Source of the DNA: Bacteroides clarus YIT 12056
GTDB lineage: Bacteria > Bacteroidota > Bacteroidia > Bacteroidales > Bacteroidaceae
DNA: 64,000 bases
Assembly (NCBI RefSeq): GCF_900129655.1
Contig: NZ_FQWK01000004.1
Coordinates: forward strand, 248,001-312,000
Direction: 5' to 3'
Shown: in pieces, positions 1 through 9,074 of the stretch
Layout: every line of letters starts with the position of its first letter
Position numbering within the stretch: position 1 is the stretch's first letter
Position numbers and translations under genes: made by a program
Notes under the pieces: model-generated
Database searches by the model: none
The model's input: the letters and a program-made list of their open reading frames with translations, nothing else
Told to the model about the DNA's origin: nothing

Positions 1-2
1 AT

Positions 3-3000
3 CAGGCGTTGGAGAAAGAGGCGGGACAACTGAACCTGCTGCTTTTCTGTGTGATTACGGGACTTATTTTGGTGCTGGTGTTCTTCTGGTTCTTTAATAA
101 ACGCTCCAAACTGCGCAACAGATTACACCTGCACCGCTTGCAGTCCATGCTGGATATTTGTCAGGGAATAACCGCATCCATCCCCGCTGATGCGCAGACT
201 GAGGAAGACATCACGGATGCGATTCTGACGGCTGTACGTCCGGGATTGAAATGCCTGTTCGGTACAGAAGAGGTATGTATCAAAAACAGAGAATTGGTAT
301 TCGCACGGCGTATGGGGAAAGACGAGCAGGCTATGGTGCAGGTAATCAACCCCTATATCCAATGGGCGCTGGACAACGGAATGACGTCCATCTCTCTCGG
401 CGAGGAACAGCGCAGGCTGGAAAAGCAACGCTATATCCATGAACAGCATATCGCCGGAAACAAACGGCAGAATCTGATTAAAAAGGCTTGTCTTTCCATT
501 GTCAATGGCATTCATCCTTACATCGACCGTATTCTGAACGAGGTGCATAAGCTGATACGCATGGGATATATCCATGATGAAACTATCAAAAAAGAGAAGT
601 ATCAGTATATTGATGAACTTGTCACCACCATTAACGAATATAATGATATTCTGGCTTTGTGGATTAAGATGAAGCAAGGTACGCTGAGCCTGAACATCGA
701 GGCTTTTGAGCTGAATGAACTTTTTGAATTGTTGAGGAAAGGGAACCGGGCTTTCGAGATGAAGCGGCTGGATTTGGAAGTGGAGCCGACCGATGCCTGC
801 GTGAAAGCGGACAAGGCCTTGACTCTCTTTATGATAAATACATTGGCCGAGAATGCGCGCAAATATACTCCTAAGGGGGGTAAGGTGAAAATCTACGCCC
901 GTCGGGAGAGTGATTATGTGGAAATATCCGTTGAGGACAACGGCTGCGGCCTGTCTCCGGAAGATGTCGCCCATATCATAGGCGAGAAAGTATATGATTC
1001 CAAAGCCATCGGAATGAACGACGCGCCCGACCGGGAAGAATTGCGAAAGAATAAGGGCAGCGGGTTCGGTTTAATGAATTGTAAGGGTATCATTGAGAAA
1101 TATAAGAAGACGAATCCTATTTTTAATGTGTGCCTGTTCGATGTAGAGAGTACGTTGGGGCAGGGCAGCCGCTTCTATTTCAGGCTGCCGGCAGGAGTAC
1201 GCAAGGTTTTGACGGCAATGCTGCTTGCATTCTCTTTGGGTATGGTTTCTTGCGGCAAAGCGACAGATAACGATATGCCGAAGGAAACGCTTACCGATTC
1301 TCTGACATCGGCCTTGCAGGCAGAATATGAACTTTTACTGAATCGGGCTTCCGACTATGCCAATGAAGCCTATTACTGTAATGTGGACGGTGAATATGCG
1401 ATGGCTTTGCAATATATAGACTCCGCGATGATTTGCTTGAATGAGCATTACGGAAAGTATGCCGAAGAACCGCGTCGCTATATGGCTTTGGCCGGGGATG
1501 ACACGCCTGCCGAGCTGGATTGGTGGAATAGGATGTTTAATTCGGACTTTCATGTGATACTGGATATCCGGAACGAGGCGGCGGTTGCTTTTCTCGCTTT
1601 GAAGCAGTGGGATGAGTACAGTTACAATAATGCCGCTTATACTACTTTGTACAAGTTGCTGGGCGAAGACCAGTCTTTGGAAGATTTCTGCCGTGAGTTG
1701 GAACGCTCTACGAATAATAAGATGGTGAGCATCCTGCTGGTGATTATTTTGCTGGTTACGCTATGTCTGGGGTATTATGTTCTGTATTTCCGCAGGAGAT
1801 TGGTAAACCGTTGGAACCTGGAACAGGTCTTGGAAATCAACAAGCAGGTGTTTTCCGCCTCTGTAATGCCTGTATCCGAAAACGAGGAGATGCTGCAACG
1901 GGAAGAAGATACGCTGAAAGGTATTCCGCAACACATAGCGGATAATGCATTCGACGCGGTTAACGAGTTGTTGGGTATAGAGCGGTTGAGTATTGCGGTG
2001 TATAACGAGGCTGCCCATAGGTTGGAGTACGCGTCCAACCCTTTGGAAGGAGCGGCGGAGAATAAATCCGTGTGGAAAGACTTGATGCAACGCTGTTTTG
2101 AAGAACAGAGGTATCTGTCGGAAAGTGGAATGCAGGCATTGCCTCTCATTGTGAAAGCCGGAAACTCCAGTCAGTGCATAGGGGTGTTGTGCCTGGTAAG
2201 AAGCGAGGCGCAGCAGGAGTCCGACCACTTGTTGCTGGAGCTGATAGCCCGTTACGTTGCGATCGTGATATTCAATGCGGTAGTGAAGCTGGCAACGAAA
2301 TACCGGGATATCGAAACGGCTCAGGATGAAGCGCGCCGTGCATCGTGGGAAGACAGTGTGCTGCATGTGCAAAATATGGTACTCGACAACTGTTTGTCTA
2401 CCATCAAGCATGAAACGATTTATTATCCGAACAGAATAAAGCAACTGATAGGCAAACTCCGTTCCGGTGAATTGTCGGAAACGGAAGAGCGGGAAACGGT
2501 AACGGCTATCAGCGAACTGATAGAGTATTATAAGGGGGTATTCTCCATTTTGAGCCAATGCGCATCCCGCCAATTGGAAGAGGTTACTTTCAGGCGTACG
2601 GTGATTCCTGTTTCCGAGTTATCGGAAGCTGCGGAGAAGTATTTCCGCAAGGCGGGCAGGGGAGTTGCGGCTTCTGTTGTTTTCAGTACGGAAACGGTAG
2701 ACGAATCGGTTGTCGGCGATGTAAACCAATTGCGTTTTCTGTTGGAGAACTTGATTGATGAAGCTTTGTCTGTACCTGTTTCGGGAAAAATCAGCCTGAC
2801 TTGTGCAGTAGAAGATGATTTTGTGCGTTTTCTTTTTACAGACACGCGGCGGGAGAAGACAAGGGAAGAGCTGAACCAACTGTTTTATCCGAATCTGGCG
2901 CGTATGACGGCCGGTAAAAGAGGAGAGTTGCACGGTACGGAGTATCTGCTATGCAAACAGATTATTCGCGACCATGACGAATTCGCCGGAAGAAGAGGAT

Positions 3001-3080
3001 GCCGCATTAACGCGGAACCTGCGGAGAAAGGGGGATTTGTCGTATACTTTACGCTGCCCCGTTATCTAAAAAGAATTTAG
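3..3080 (+). CDS. Tandem sensor histidine kinase-like membrane protein (5' partial)
   Basis: The frame is open to the left edge, so the true start lies outside the window. Residue numbers here count from the TTG at base 9. A membrane segment (about 9-27) is followed by a cytoplasmic kinase module with candidate phospho-acceptor His169 and a complete HATPase domain (N box NTLAENARKY, G1 box DNGCGL, G2 box GSGFGL). A second hydrophobic stretch (about 398-415) ends in a lipobox-like SCG and precedes a TPR-like, probably periplasmic region. A third membrane segment (572-594), a GAF-like region and a second dimerisation-like block with His801 (motif IKHETIYYP) follow. The last ATPase-like region lacks recognisable G boxes and looks degenerate. 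The middle and C-terminal parts resemble the Bacteroides families DUF5112/DUF5113 (from memory). The response regulator starts 64 bp downstream, so the two probably form a two-component pair. The stimulus is unknown. Confidence 0.8.
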   Translation, partial: QALEKEAGQLNLLLFCVITGLILVLVFFWFFNKRSKLRNRLHLHRLQSMLDICQGITASIPADAQTEEDITDAILTAVRPGLKCLFGTEEVCIKNRELVFARRMGKDEQAMVQVINPYIQWALDNGMTSISLGEEQRRLEKQRYIHEQHIAGNKRQNLIKKACLSIVNGIHPYIDRILNEVHKLIRMGYIHDETIKKEKYQYIDELVTTINEYNDILALWIKMKQGTLSLNIEAFELNELFELLRKGNRAFEMKRLDLEVEPTDACVKADKALTLFMINTLAENARKYTPKGGKVKIYARRESDYVEISVEDNGCGLSPEDVAHIIGEKVYDSKAIGMNDAPDREELRKNKGSGFGLMNCKGIIEKYKKTNPIFNVCLFDVESTLGQGSRFYFRLPAGVRKVLTAMLLAFSLGMVSCGKATDNDMPKETLTDSLTSALQAEYELLLNRASDYANEAYYCNVDGEYAMALQYIDSAMICLNEHYGKYAEEPRRYMALAGDDTPAELDWWNRMFNSDFHVILDIRNEAAVAFLALKQWDEYSYNNAAYTTLYKLLGEDQSLEDFCRELERSTNNKMVSILLVIILLVTLCLGYYVLYFRRRLVNRWNLEQVLEINKQVFSASVMPVSENEEMLQREEDTLKGIPQHIADNAFDAVNELLGIERLSIAVYNEAAHRLEYASNPLEGAAENKSVWKDLMQRCFEEQRYLSESGMQALPLIVKAGNSSQCIGVLCLVRSEAQQESDHLLLELIARYVAIVIFNAVVKLATKYRDIETAQDEARRASWEDSVLHVQNMVLDNCLSTIKHETIYYPNRIKQLIGKLRSGELSETEERETVTAISELIEYYKGVFSILSQCASRQLEEVTFRRTVIPVSELSEAAEKYFRKAGRGVAASVVFSTETVDESVVGDVNQLRFLLENLIDEALSVPVSGKISLTCAVEDDFVRFLFTDTRREKTREELNQLFYPNLARMTAGKRGELHGTEYLLCKQIIRDHDEFAGRRGCRINAEPAEKGGFVVYFTLPRYLKRI

Positions 3081-3144
3081 CCGGGAAGATAATTGTTTTT
3101 CCTCGGAGCAAATCGGAATAGGTAAGGATGAAAGGATATGAAAT

Positions 3145-3873
3145 ATGGAAGCAAAGAAATTTAAAGTCATTATTGTAGAGGACGTAAAGCTGGAGTTAAA
3201 GGGGACGGAAGAGATATTCCGTCACGAAATACCGGATGCGGAAGTTATCGGTACCGCCATGACGGAACAGGAGTTCTGGGGTTTGATGGAAACCGGTGTA
3301 CCGGACCTTGTTTTACTGGATTTGGGCTTGGGCGGTTCCACCACTATCGGCGTGGAGATTTGCCGCAATATCTTTAAGCGCTATCCGGGTGTGCATGTGT
3401 TGATATTCACCGGAGAGATTTTGAATGAGAAACTATGGGTGGATGTCCTTGATGCGGGAGCCGACGGTATCATTCTGAAGACCGGAGAACTGCTGACCAA
3501 GACGGATGTACAGGCCGTTATGGACGGGAAGAAACTCGTTTTCAATTATCCCATATTGGAAAAGATTGTAGAACGCTTTAAAACTTCCGTCCGGAATGAT
3601 GCGAAACGGCAGGAAGCCGTTATCAGTTATGATATAGACGAATACGACGAACGCTTTCTCCGTCATCTTGCTTTGGGGTACACCAAGGAGATGATTGCCA
3701 ATCTGAAAGGAATGCCGTTTGGCGTGAAGTCTTTGGAGAAACGGCAGAATGATTTGATAGGACGCCTTTTTGGAGATTATGAACGAGTGGGAGTAAATGC
3801 TACGCGCCTGGTGGTGCGTGCGCTCGAGCTACGTATTCTTGATATTGACAATCTGGAAGCGGATGAGGAATAA
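3145..3873 (+). CDS. Response regulator with receiver domain and LuxR-like C-terminus
   Basis: The 242-residue protein starts with a CheY-like receiver: acidic pair Glu12-Asp13, phospho-acceptor Asp59 in LVLLDLGLGG, a Thr in LIFTGE, and a Lys in IILKTG. The C-terminal third (LRHLALGYTKEMIANLKG) resembles the recognition region of LuxR-type helix-turn-helix domains, so it probably binds DNA. It lies directly after the membrane kinase gene and is most likely its partner. The following transporter gene starts within about 20 bp of its stop, or overlaps it if the earlier ATG is used. The regulated genes cannot be read from the sequence; the transporter is the obvious first candidate. Confidence 0.85.
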   Translation: MEAKKFKVIIVEDVKLELKGTEEIFRHEIPDAEVIGTAMTEQEFWGLMETGVPDLVLLDLGLGGSTTIGVEICRNIFKRYPGVHVLIFTGEILNEKLWVDVLDAGADGIILKTGELLTKTDVQAVMDGKKLVFNYPILEKIVERFKTSVRNDAKRQEAVISYDIDEYDERFLRHLALGYTKEMIANLKGMPFGVKSLEKRQNDLIGRLFGDYERVGVNATRLVVRALELRILDIDNLEADEE

Positions 3874-3892
3874 TCCCGGATACCGAATAGTT

Positions 3893-5350
3893 ATGAGGAA
3901 TAAATGGCGCATGCCCCATCCCGCAACGATGTTCTTCCTGCTGACGCTGGGAGTTATCTTTCTGTCGTGGATATTCGATGTCTACGGTTTGAGTGTGCGT
4001 CTGCCTCAGACAGGCGAGGAGATACGTGTACAGAGTTTGTTGAGCCCGGAAGGTATTCGATGGCTGTTGCGCCATGTGGTAACGAATTTTACGGGTTTCG
4101 CCCCGTTGGGGCTGGTTATCGTGGCGATGTTCGGGATAGGAGTTGCGCAACATTCCGGGTTTATAGATGCGTGTATACGCAAAGGCATACGCGGCCGGGG
4201 ACGTAATCCGTGGCGTATCGTACTCAGTGTTATTGTTTTGGGGTTGCTGTCCAATGTAGTGGGGGATGCCGGATATATCATATTGCTGCCTATCGCCGCA
4301 ACGTTATTCCATTCGGTAGGATTGCATCCCGTAGGCGGAATTATAGCTGCTTATGTATCGGTGTCGTGCGGTTATAGTGCCAATATACTTTTGAGTACGC
4401 TCGATCCTATGCTTGCCGCCGCAACACAAGAGGCTGCCGATATGACGGATGTGTCGGGCGGACGGGTCGGACCTCTGTGCAATTATTATTTCTTTTGCGC
4501 ATCTACTTTCCTATTGGTACTCATTATTTACCATATAACCCGTAGAAGACTATTGCCGGGTTTAGGGGAATACAATGGAAGTAATGCGTTCTGCGGTTAT
4601 AAGCAGTTGTCCCGAAAGGAGCAGAGAGCTTTGTTGGGAGCTGTCATTGTCGGTTTGCTCTATGCGGCGCTTGTTCTGTGGGCTACATTCTCTTCGTGGG
4701 GGATATTGAGAGGCGTTAATGGCGGGCTGATCCGTTCGCCGTTTATTGTCGGTATCCTATTCCTGCTATCTTTGGGGATAGGGTTGATGGGAATGGTGTA
4801 TGGATTCGCTTCCGGACGTTATCGTACGGACGGTGATGTGATAGAGGGGCTGACCCAACCGATGAAATTATTGGGCGTTTATTTCGTAATCGCTTTTTTT
4901 GCTGCCCAGATGTTCGCTTGCTTTGAGTATTCACATCTGGATAAGTGTATCGCAATAATGGGAGCGAATATGCTTTCTTCCGTTCGTTCGGACAGTTTGT
5001 GGATACTGATATTATTTATTTTGTTTACTGCTCTTATTAACCTCATTATGGTTTCTTCCACATCGAAGTGGGCGTTTATGTCGTTCATTTTCGTTCCGGT
5101 ATTGGCCGGTATGGGGATTTCTCCGGATATGACACAGTGCGCGTATCGCATCGGTGATAGCGCAACGAATGCGATTACTCCTTTCATGTTTTATATGCCG
5201 CTTGTTCTGACGTATATGCAGCAGTACGATAAGCAGTCTACTTATGGTTCGCTGCTTAAATATACGTGGAGATATTCATTGGCCATTCTTATTGCCTGGA
5301 CTGTTTTGTTTGTGCTTTGGTATCTTTGTAAACTGCCGCTGGGATTGTAA
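3893..5350 (+). CDS. abgT: AbgT family transporter (p-aminobenzoyl-glutamate type)
   Basis: This is a multi-spanning inner-membrane protein with the AbgT family pattern: NKWRMPHPATMF at the N-terminus, FTGFAPLGLVI, GDAGYIILLP, SCGYSANILLSTLDP, and a C-terminal half with SSTSKWAFMSFIFVP and GDSATNAITPFMFY. AbgT members import p-aminobenzoyl-glutamate; some relatives export sulfonamides, so the direction is open. The chosen ATG at 3893 puts the conserved MPHP motif a few residues in, as in E. coli AbgT. An ATG at 3863 would overlap the regulator stop by 11 bp and is also possible. An upstream extension to 3797 is in frame but would lie inside the regulator gene. Probably co-transcribed with the kinase and regulator. 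Confidence 0.85.
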   Translation: MRNKWRMPHPATMFFLLTLGVIFLSWIFDVYGLSVRLPQTGEEIRVQSLLSPEGIRWLLRHVVTNFTGFAPLGLVIVAMFGIGVAQHSGFIDACIRKGIRGRGRNPWRIVLSVIVLGLLSNVVGDAGYIILLPIAATLFHSVGLHPVGGIIAAYVSVSCGYSANILLSTLDPMLAAATQEAADMTDVSGGRVGPLCNYYFFCASTFLLVLIIYHITRRRLLPGLGEYNGSNAFCGYKQLSRKEQRALLGAVIVGLLYAALVLWATFSSWGILRGVNGGLIRSPFIVGILFLLSLGIGLMGMVYGFASGRYRTDGDVIEGLTQPMKLLGVYFVIAFFAAQMFACFEYSHLDKCIAIMGANMLSSVRSDSLWILILFILFTALINLIMVSSTSKWAFMSFIFVPVLAGMGISPDMTQCAYRIGDSATNAITPFMFYMPLVLTYMQQYDKQSTYGSLLKYTWRYSLAILIAWTVLFVLWYLCKLPLGL

Positions 5351-5375
5351 GTCGGGATTGTTTTCGCGCGTATCT

Positions 5376-6077
5376 TTATTCTGCGGTAATAATCTCAACA
5401 TCATAACCAATGAAAAGCCCGCTTTCAATGACTCCCGTAATGGATTTGAGCTGTTGTTCCAAACCGGAGCCGATGGTGTCGAAACGGACATCCAAGATAA
5501 AGTTACCGTTTTCGGTCAGTATCGGACCGTCTTTCCCAACAGCAAGCCGCAATGTTATTTCAGAAGCTCCCAACCGACGAATCTCCTGCTCCGCATGATT
5601 GAGCGCACCGGGAAAGACTTCCACCGGAACAGGAAATTTACTTCCCAAACGCTCCACCTTCTTGCTTGGGTCGATGATGATGTAACTTTTGTCGCTGCTT
5701 TTAATCAGCAATTTTTCTTTGAACATGGCACCGCCGCGACCTTTAATCAGGTTATGTTGCGGATCGACCTCGTCGGCTCCGTCAAAAGTCCAGTCGGGGC
5801 GTTTATTCCAAAGGGTGGTTTGTGGTATGTTCAGTTGTATGCAGGTCATTGAAATCTCATTGGAAGCGGGTATTATCTCTATGTGGAGCGCTTCCTTGCG
5901 TATCCGTTCGGCCAATGCGAATAAAGTCAGGTAGACAGTAGAGCCGGAACCGGCACCGATTATATCTCCGTTTTTGGCTATATCGGCTACTTCTTTGGCA
6001 ACACGCTCTTTGCCGGCTCTGTTGATAATAGTATTTGACCATTGCAACTGTTCTATGAGTTGATTGTTCCACTTCAT
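5376..6077 (-). CDS. rpiA: Ribose-5-phosphate isomerase A
   Basis: Interconverts ribose 5-phosphate and ribulose 5-phosphate in the non-oxidative pentose phosphate pathway, in the cytoplasm. The 233-residue length is normal for RpiA. Diagnostic motifs are present: GAGSGST (41-47, phosphate binding), DGADEVD (99-105, catalytic Asp), KGRGGA (112-117) and the Glu-Lys pair in FKEKLL. The stop is 25 bp from the convergent abgT stop. The gene lies 81 bp downstream of the heparinase-like gene on the same strand and may have its own promoter in that gap, though I see no clear one. Confidence 0.95.
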   Translation of the reverse strand: MKWNNQLIEQLQWSNTIINRAGKERVAKEVADIAKNGDIIGAGSGSTVYLTLFALAERIRKEALHIEIIPASNEISMTCIQLNIPQTTLWNKRPDWTFDGADEVDPQHNLIKGRGGAMFKEKLLIKSSDKSYIIIDPSKKVERLGSKFPVPVEVFPGALNHAEQEIRRLGASEITLRLAVGKDGPILTENGNFILDVRFDTIGSGLEQQLKSITGVIESGLFIGYDVEIITAE

Positions 6078-6158
6078 ACCTTTTACTGTTTCTTATATTG
6101 TTATTATAACATAACTTTAAAGAAAAAAGTTTGCCAAGAATGTTTTCTGTTTCATTGG

Positions 6159-8336
6159 TTAACGGACTTTGTAAATAGGCTGTTCATTAAGGCTATAATT
6201 TAAGTCGTATGGGTGACCGTCTATTTTTATATTGATAGATACATTGTCCTTGTTCCCGGTTTCTTTAAACTGACCCTCGATTGTGTGACCTGTGGCAGAG
6301 CGTACGGGGTATAGTACTGTAATATATCGTACAGGACTGTTATCTGGCTTCCGCATGACAACCGCATAGGACTTTCTTTGTTCATATTTTCTGTCTGTCT
6401 GGTAGGATATGCGACCATCAAATTCTTTGAAGATAAGATTCTTATTTATTTCTCCGAATGTACGAACTAACAGGTTATTGTCACCATTGAAGGTGGTATG
6501 AGCGCCAAATACTTCCTTATCCAAAAGAACATTGTCAACTGACTTTTCATCGCAAAGATGGAAATATAATTTTGCATATCCGGTGGCTGTCCCGAATCCT
6601 TCATCTACAAGTACAAAGAATTCTTGTGGCTGTTTGACGTAGAAGATGGCTCGACGGTGTTTGAAGTTGGTATATCCTTGATTTTCCGTCACAATAAGTT
6701 GGTATTCATTTTCATCTTTGGATAATAATAAGGTTCCGGCTGCTTTATTGATGTTTTCCGCTCCGGTCTCTTCATGTTCCGCAGTCTTGCCTAAAACCAT
6801 CGTGTTATGCGCTTTGGTCTGGCGGAACCATCTGCGTAACTCCATTACATTTTCATTACCCTCTGCCATATATGCACAAACACCGGAGTCGGGGAAGAAG
6901 TTACGCCCGTTACGATATAGCTCAAACGTACCGTTGTCAAGCTGGTTATGGCTCGAATCGCCCAATTTTGAAGAAATATTATTACTGTGAATCAATACGG
7001 TAGATTGTGAGTCCCAACCGCTACGCAGTACATAAAAGCCTGAAGATTGGAACGTTTTTATTTGTGTGCTCGGACAAGCGCCGCTTTTGCTATATGTGTA
7101 CATATATTCAAACTCGGAATCTTCAGGAAACATTTCCATATATTTCTTGAAATTCTTATTTAGCACGCTTCGGGTTTTCACCCATGAATCGTTGAAAGCA
7201 GGGCTGCAATCTTTACTGTTTTTCGTGAAATAGCTGGGGTAAGTGAAGTGCATCACTACCTTTGCCGCTTTTAAAAGTACCTCATTGAGATTTGGTGAAA
7301 GTAAATTCTCCGGAACTTTGTTCAGAAGAAGCAGTCGTTTGAGGTCATACAGTCCGTCTAATATACCGATATGATAATGTAGAGACAAGTCGTTTGTCAT
7401 ACCATCTTCCAAAAACAGTTTTGAAGTTTGGTCATTGATAATATCACAACCTGTTTTTTGCCATTGTGAGGCATTCTTCAACTCAGGGAACAAAGTTCCT
7501 GCAAACACTAATGCCACTGCTTGGCTTAGCAAGATATTATTTTCACCGGCATATTTGTATTTGGATAAATAATCGGCATGCTCCGCAAAGTGTACCAGGA
7601 AAAAAGAGAGCCACTCCGGCGTAAAGTTGGGAGAACTTTTGAAATATTCAAATGACTCCGTCTGACCCATAATGCGTGTGGACACTTGAAGCTGATACCA
7701 TTTAAACTTATCAGGACTGCCTTCGGGCAGAGGGTGCTTGGCAATCCAATCGGTATATACTTCTTTCCATGAAAGCATATATTTCTCATCATGAGAATCT
7801 TGATAGGTTTTTCCTTGAAGCGGCATCCAATTGTGGCGATGCAATTGCTTCTGATATTCATTATCCGCACCTTTAGGCGCAAATTCCCAATTGATTGTTT
7901 TATCGCTGTTTTGTAGGGAATAAGGCTTTTTCAGATTCTTATCTTCCAAATAGTTATCGTTTACATAAAAACGGTATTCATCTATGGCATAGTCCGCATA
8001 ACCACGCTCTACCTCACTGGGAGAAGCTGATGTGACATTGGGATTCTTTATATTCTCTCTGTTTATGTAGTAAGCCAACAGTTCTTTTAAGGCAGTATTA
8101 TCATCACCTGCTTCATACAGCGATTTGACAGTACCCAATCCGGGATAGTCCAGATTAAGAATATTGAATAGGGTTACTTCTGTATCTTCGTCTGGGGGCA
8201 GAGCGGGCTTTTCTTCATCCTCTACGGGCGGTTTCTCTTCTTCCTTATCTTTTATGGGTATGTCGTTATCTGTACATCCGAACATAATGATAGAAGATAG
8301 GAATGCACAAATGTAAAAATGGCGCTTGAATATCAT
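6159..8336 (-). CDS. Heparinase II/III-like polysaccharide lyase lipoprotein
   Basis: A 725-residue secreted lipoprotein. The signal peptide ends in a lipobox with Cys21 (IIMFGC), and the residues that follow are strongly acidic, resembling the Bacteroidetes lipoprotein export signal, which suggests exposure on the cell surface. The N-terminal alpha-toroid begins with a DYPGLGTVK-type motif seen in heparinase II/III proteins. The C-terminal beta-sheet part has the family signature around DSSHNQLDNGTFELYRNG and KAHNTMVLG. The fold predicts cleavage of acidic glycans such as heparan sulfate (PL12-like) or of alginate-type substrates; the exact substrate cannot be told. No SusC/SusD pair, sulfatase or regulator lies next to it, so it is an orphan outside any polysaccharide utilisation locus in the window. 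Confidence 0.8.
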   Translation of the reverse strand: MIFKRHFYICAFLSSIIMFGCTDNDIPIKDKEEEKPPVEDEEKPALPPDEDTEVTLFNILNLDYPGLGTVKSLYEAGDDNTALKELLAYYINRENIKNPNVTSASPSEVERGYADYAIDEYRFYVNDNYLEDKNLKKPYSLQNSDKTINWEFAPKGADNEYQKQLHRHNWMPLQGKTYQDSHDEKYMLSWKEVYTDWIAKHPLPEGSPDKFKWYQLQVSTRIMGQTESFEYFKSSPNFTPEWLSFFLVHFAEHADYLSKYKYAGENNILLSQAVALVFAGTLFPELKNASQWQKTGCDIINDQTSKLFLEDGMTNDLSLHYHIGILDGLYDLKRLLLLNKVPENLLSPNLNEVLLKAAKVVMHFTYPSYFTKNSKDCSPAFNDSWVKTRSVLNKNFKKYMEMFPEDSEFEYMYTYSKSGACPSTQIKTFQSSGFYVLRSGWDSQSTVLIHSNNISSKLGDSSHNQLDNGTFELYRNGRNFFPDSGVCAYMAEGNENVMELRRWFRQTKAHNTMVLGKTAEHEETGAENINKAAGTLLLSKDENEYQLIVTENQGYTNFKHRRAIFYVKQPQEFFVLVDEGFGTATGYAKLYFHLCDEKSVDNVLLDKEVFGAHTTFNGDNNLLVRTFGEINKNLIFKEFDGRISYQTDRKYEQRKSYAVVMRKPDNSPVRYITVLYPVRSATGHTIEGQFKETGNKDNVSINIKIDGHPYDLNYSLNEQPIYKVR

Positions 8337-8361
8337 CGTATTAAGTATTTAGTTTATTTGT

Positions 8362-8370
8362 GCAAATATA
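8362..8370 (-). promoter_or_regulatory. Predicted -7 box for the heparinase-like gene
   Basis: On the minus strand the sequence reads TATATTTGC, a full match to the Bacteroides -7 consensus TAnnTTTGC, 26 bp before the start codon. A -33 TTTG at the usual distance is not seen. Confidence 0.45.
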
Positions 8371-8486
8371 AGAAGTTTATCACCGAGTGCCGTTCAGTAA
8401 TGTGTATATCCTAACTACAAATAGGAGTTGAATTATTAATTTGGTTGAATATGTTATTAGAATTGTCTTTTAGAAAGAGAGAGGAA

Positions 8487-8540
8487 ATGCCGAAACAAGA
8501 AAAGAACTCATTTACCGTTGATATCAGTTTAAAGAAATGA
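8487..8540 (+). CDS. Possible 17-residue micro-ORF
   Basis: An ATG preceded by the purine-rich AGAGAGGAA opens a 17-codon frame (MPKQEKNSFTVDISLKK) that ends in TGA. It lies in an otherwise gene-free AT-rich stretch. No promoter with both boxes is visible. The spacing to the AGGA sequence is good for translation, but an ORF of this length can arise by chance. I do not recognise the peptide. Transcription data would be needed to take it as real. Confidence 0.15.
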   Translation: MPKQEKNSFTVDISLKK

Positions 8541-8713
8541 TTTAGAAAAACATAGACAATCGTTAGTAACGGATCTAATAGGCTGTAATGACTTGAATTA
8601 CATTTACATTACACTTCTCAGAGGGAAGTTCTTATTAGAAATATGTTTGGTATAATATATTGTAATGGTAAATATTATTTGCAAATAATAGCTAAGAAGT
8701 CATGGCGATATAT

Positions 8714-8722
8714 TATTTTTGC
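8714..8722 (+). promoter_or_regulatory. Predicted -7 box for the 60-residue ORF
   Basis: TATTTTTGC matches TAnnTTTGC and sits 47 bp before the ATG at 8770. The nearest TTTG upstream (8678-8681) is 32 bp away, too far for a standard -33 box, so the promoter is only half supported. Confidence 0.4.
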
Positions 8723-8769
8723 CAAAAAAAGATATTTAATAATGATACTATAATAATCATTGAGTAAAT

Positions 8770-8952
8770 ATGAAAACGGAGTTAATAGAAAATTTAGACT
8801 TTACAGAGAAAGATTATAATGAGAAAACAGCAGGTGAGGATATTGCTTCTTTCAACGAGTTTATAGATGCTATTATCGCATTTGTAGAACAAAGTGGCGG
8901 TACTTTGGAAGATGCAATCATTATGGCTGACGACGCTTATTACCAATTATGA
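8770..8952 (+). CDS. Small acidic protein of unknown function
   Basis: A 60-residue, strongly acidic protein. It has two parts: a charged N-terminal half, and a C-terminal half (FNEFIDAIIAFVEQSGGTLEDAIIMADDAYYQL region) that looks like two amphipathic helices. I do not recognise the family. A -7 box lies 47 bp upstream, and the reading frame uses ordinary codons despite the AT-rich surroundings. It has no signal peptide or membrane segment. The gene stands alone between the heparinase-like gene and tRNA-Arg, a position where mobile or horizontally acquired DNA often lands, but no attachment-site duplication of the tRNA end is visible nearby. Confidence 0.45.
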   Translation: MKTELIENLDFTEKDYNEKTAGEDIASFNEFIDAIIAFVEQSGGTLEDAIIMADDAYYQL

Positions 8953-9074
8953 TGCAACTCTTTTAAAAAAATATTATGTATGTATAAAGTATTGTGTTTC
9001 AGTAATACAACTATTTGCTTGCCATATAGAAGACTATCATTTTAATACAAACAATAAATATTTTGAATGTAAAA

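Larger units (their letters stand above)
8337..8769. other. AT-rich intergenic stretch
   Basis: This gap between the heparinase-like gene and the small ORF at 8770 is clearly richer in A and T than its flanks. It holds the minus-strand -7 box near 8366, the micro-ORF at 8487 and the plus-strand -7 box at 8714. I see no degraded gene, insertion-sequence end or structured RNA that I can name. Confidence 0.5.

Noticed and set aside
123..974. 283-codon minus-strand frame inside the kinase gene
   Set aside because: It lies wholly under the HATPase-encoding part of the sensor gene and has no recognisable motif or promoter.
1761..2573. 270-codon minus-strand frame inside the kinase gene
   Set aside because: Antisense to the GAF-like and second kinase region, without domain similarity.
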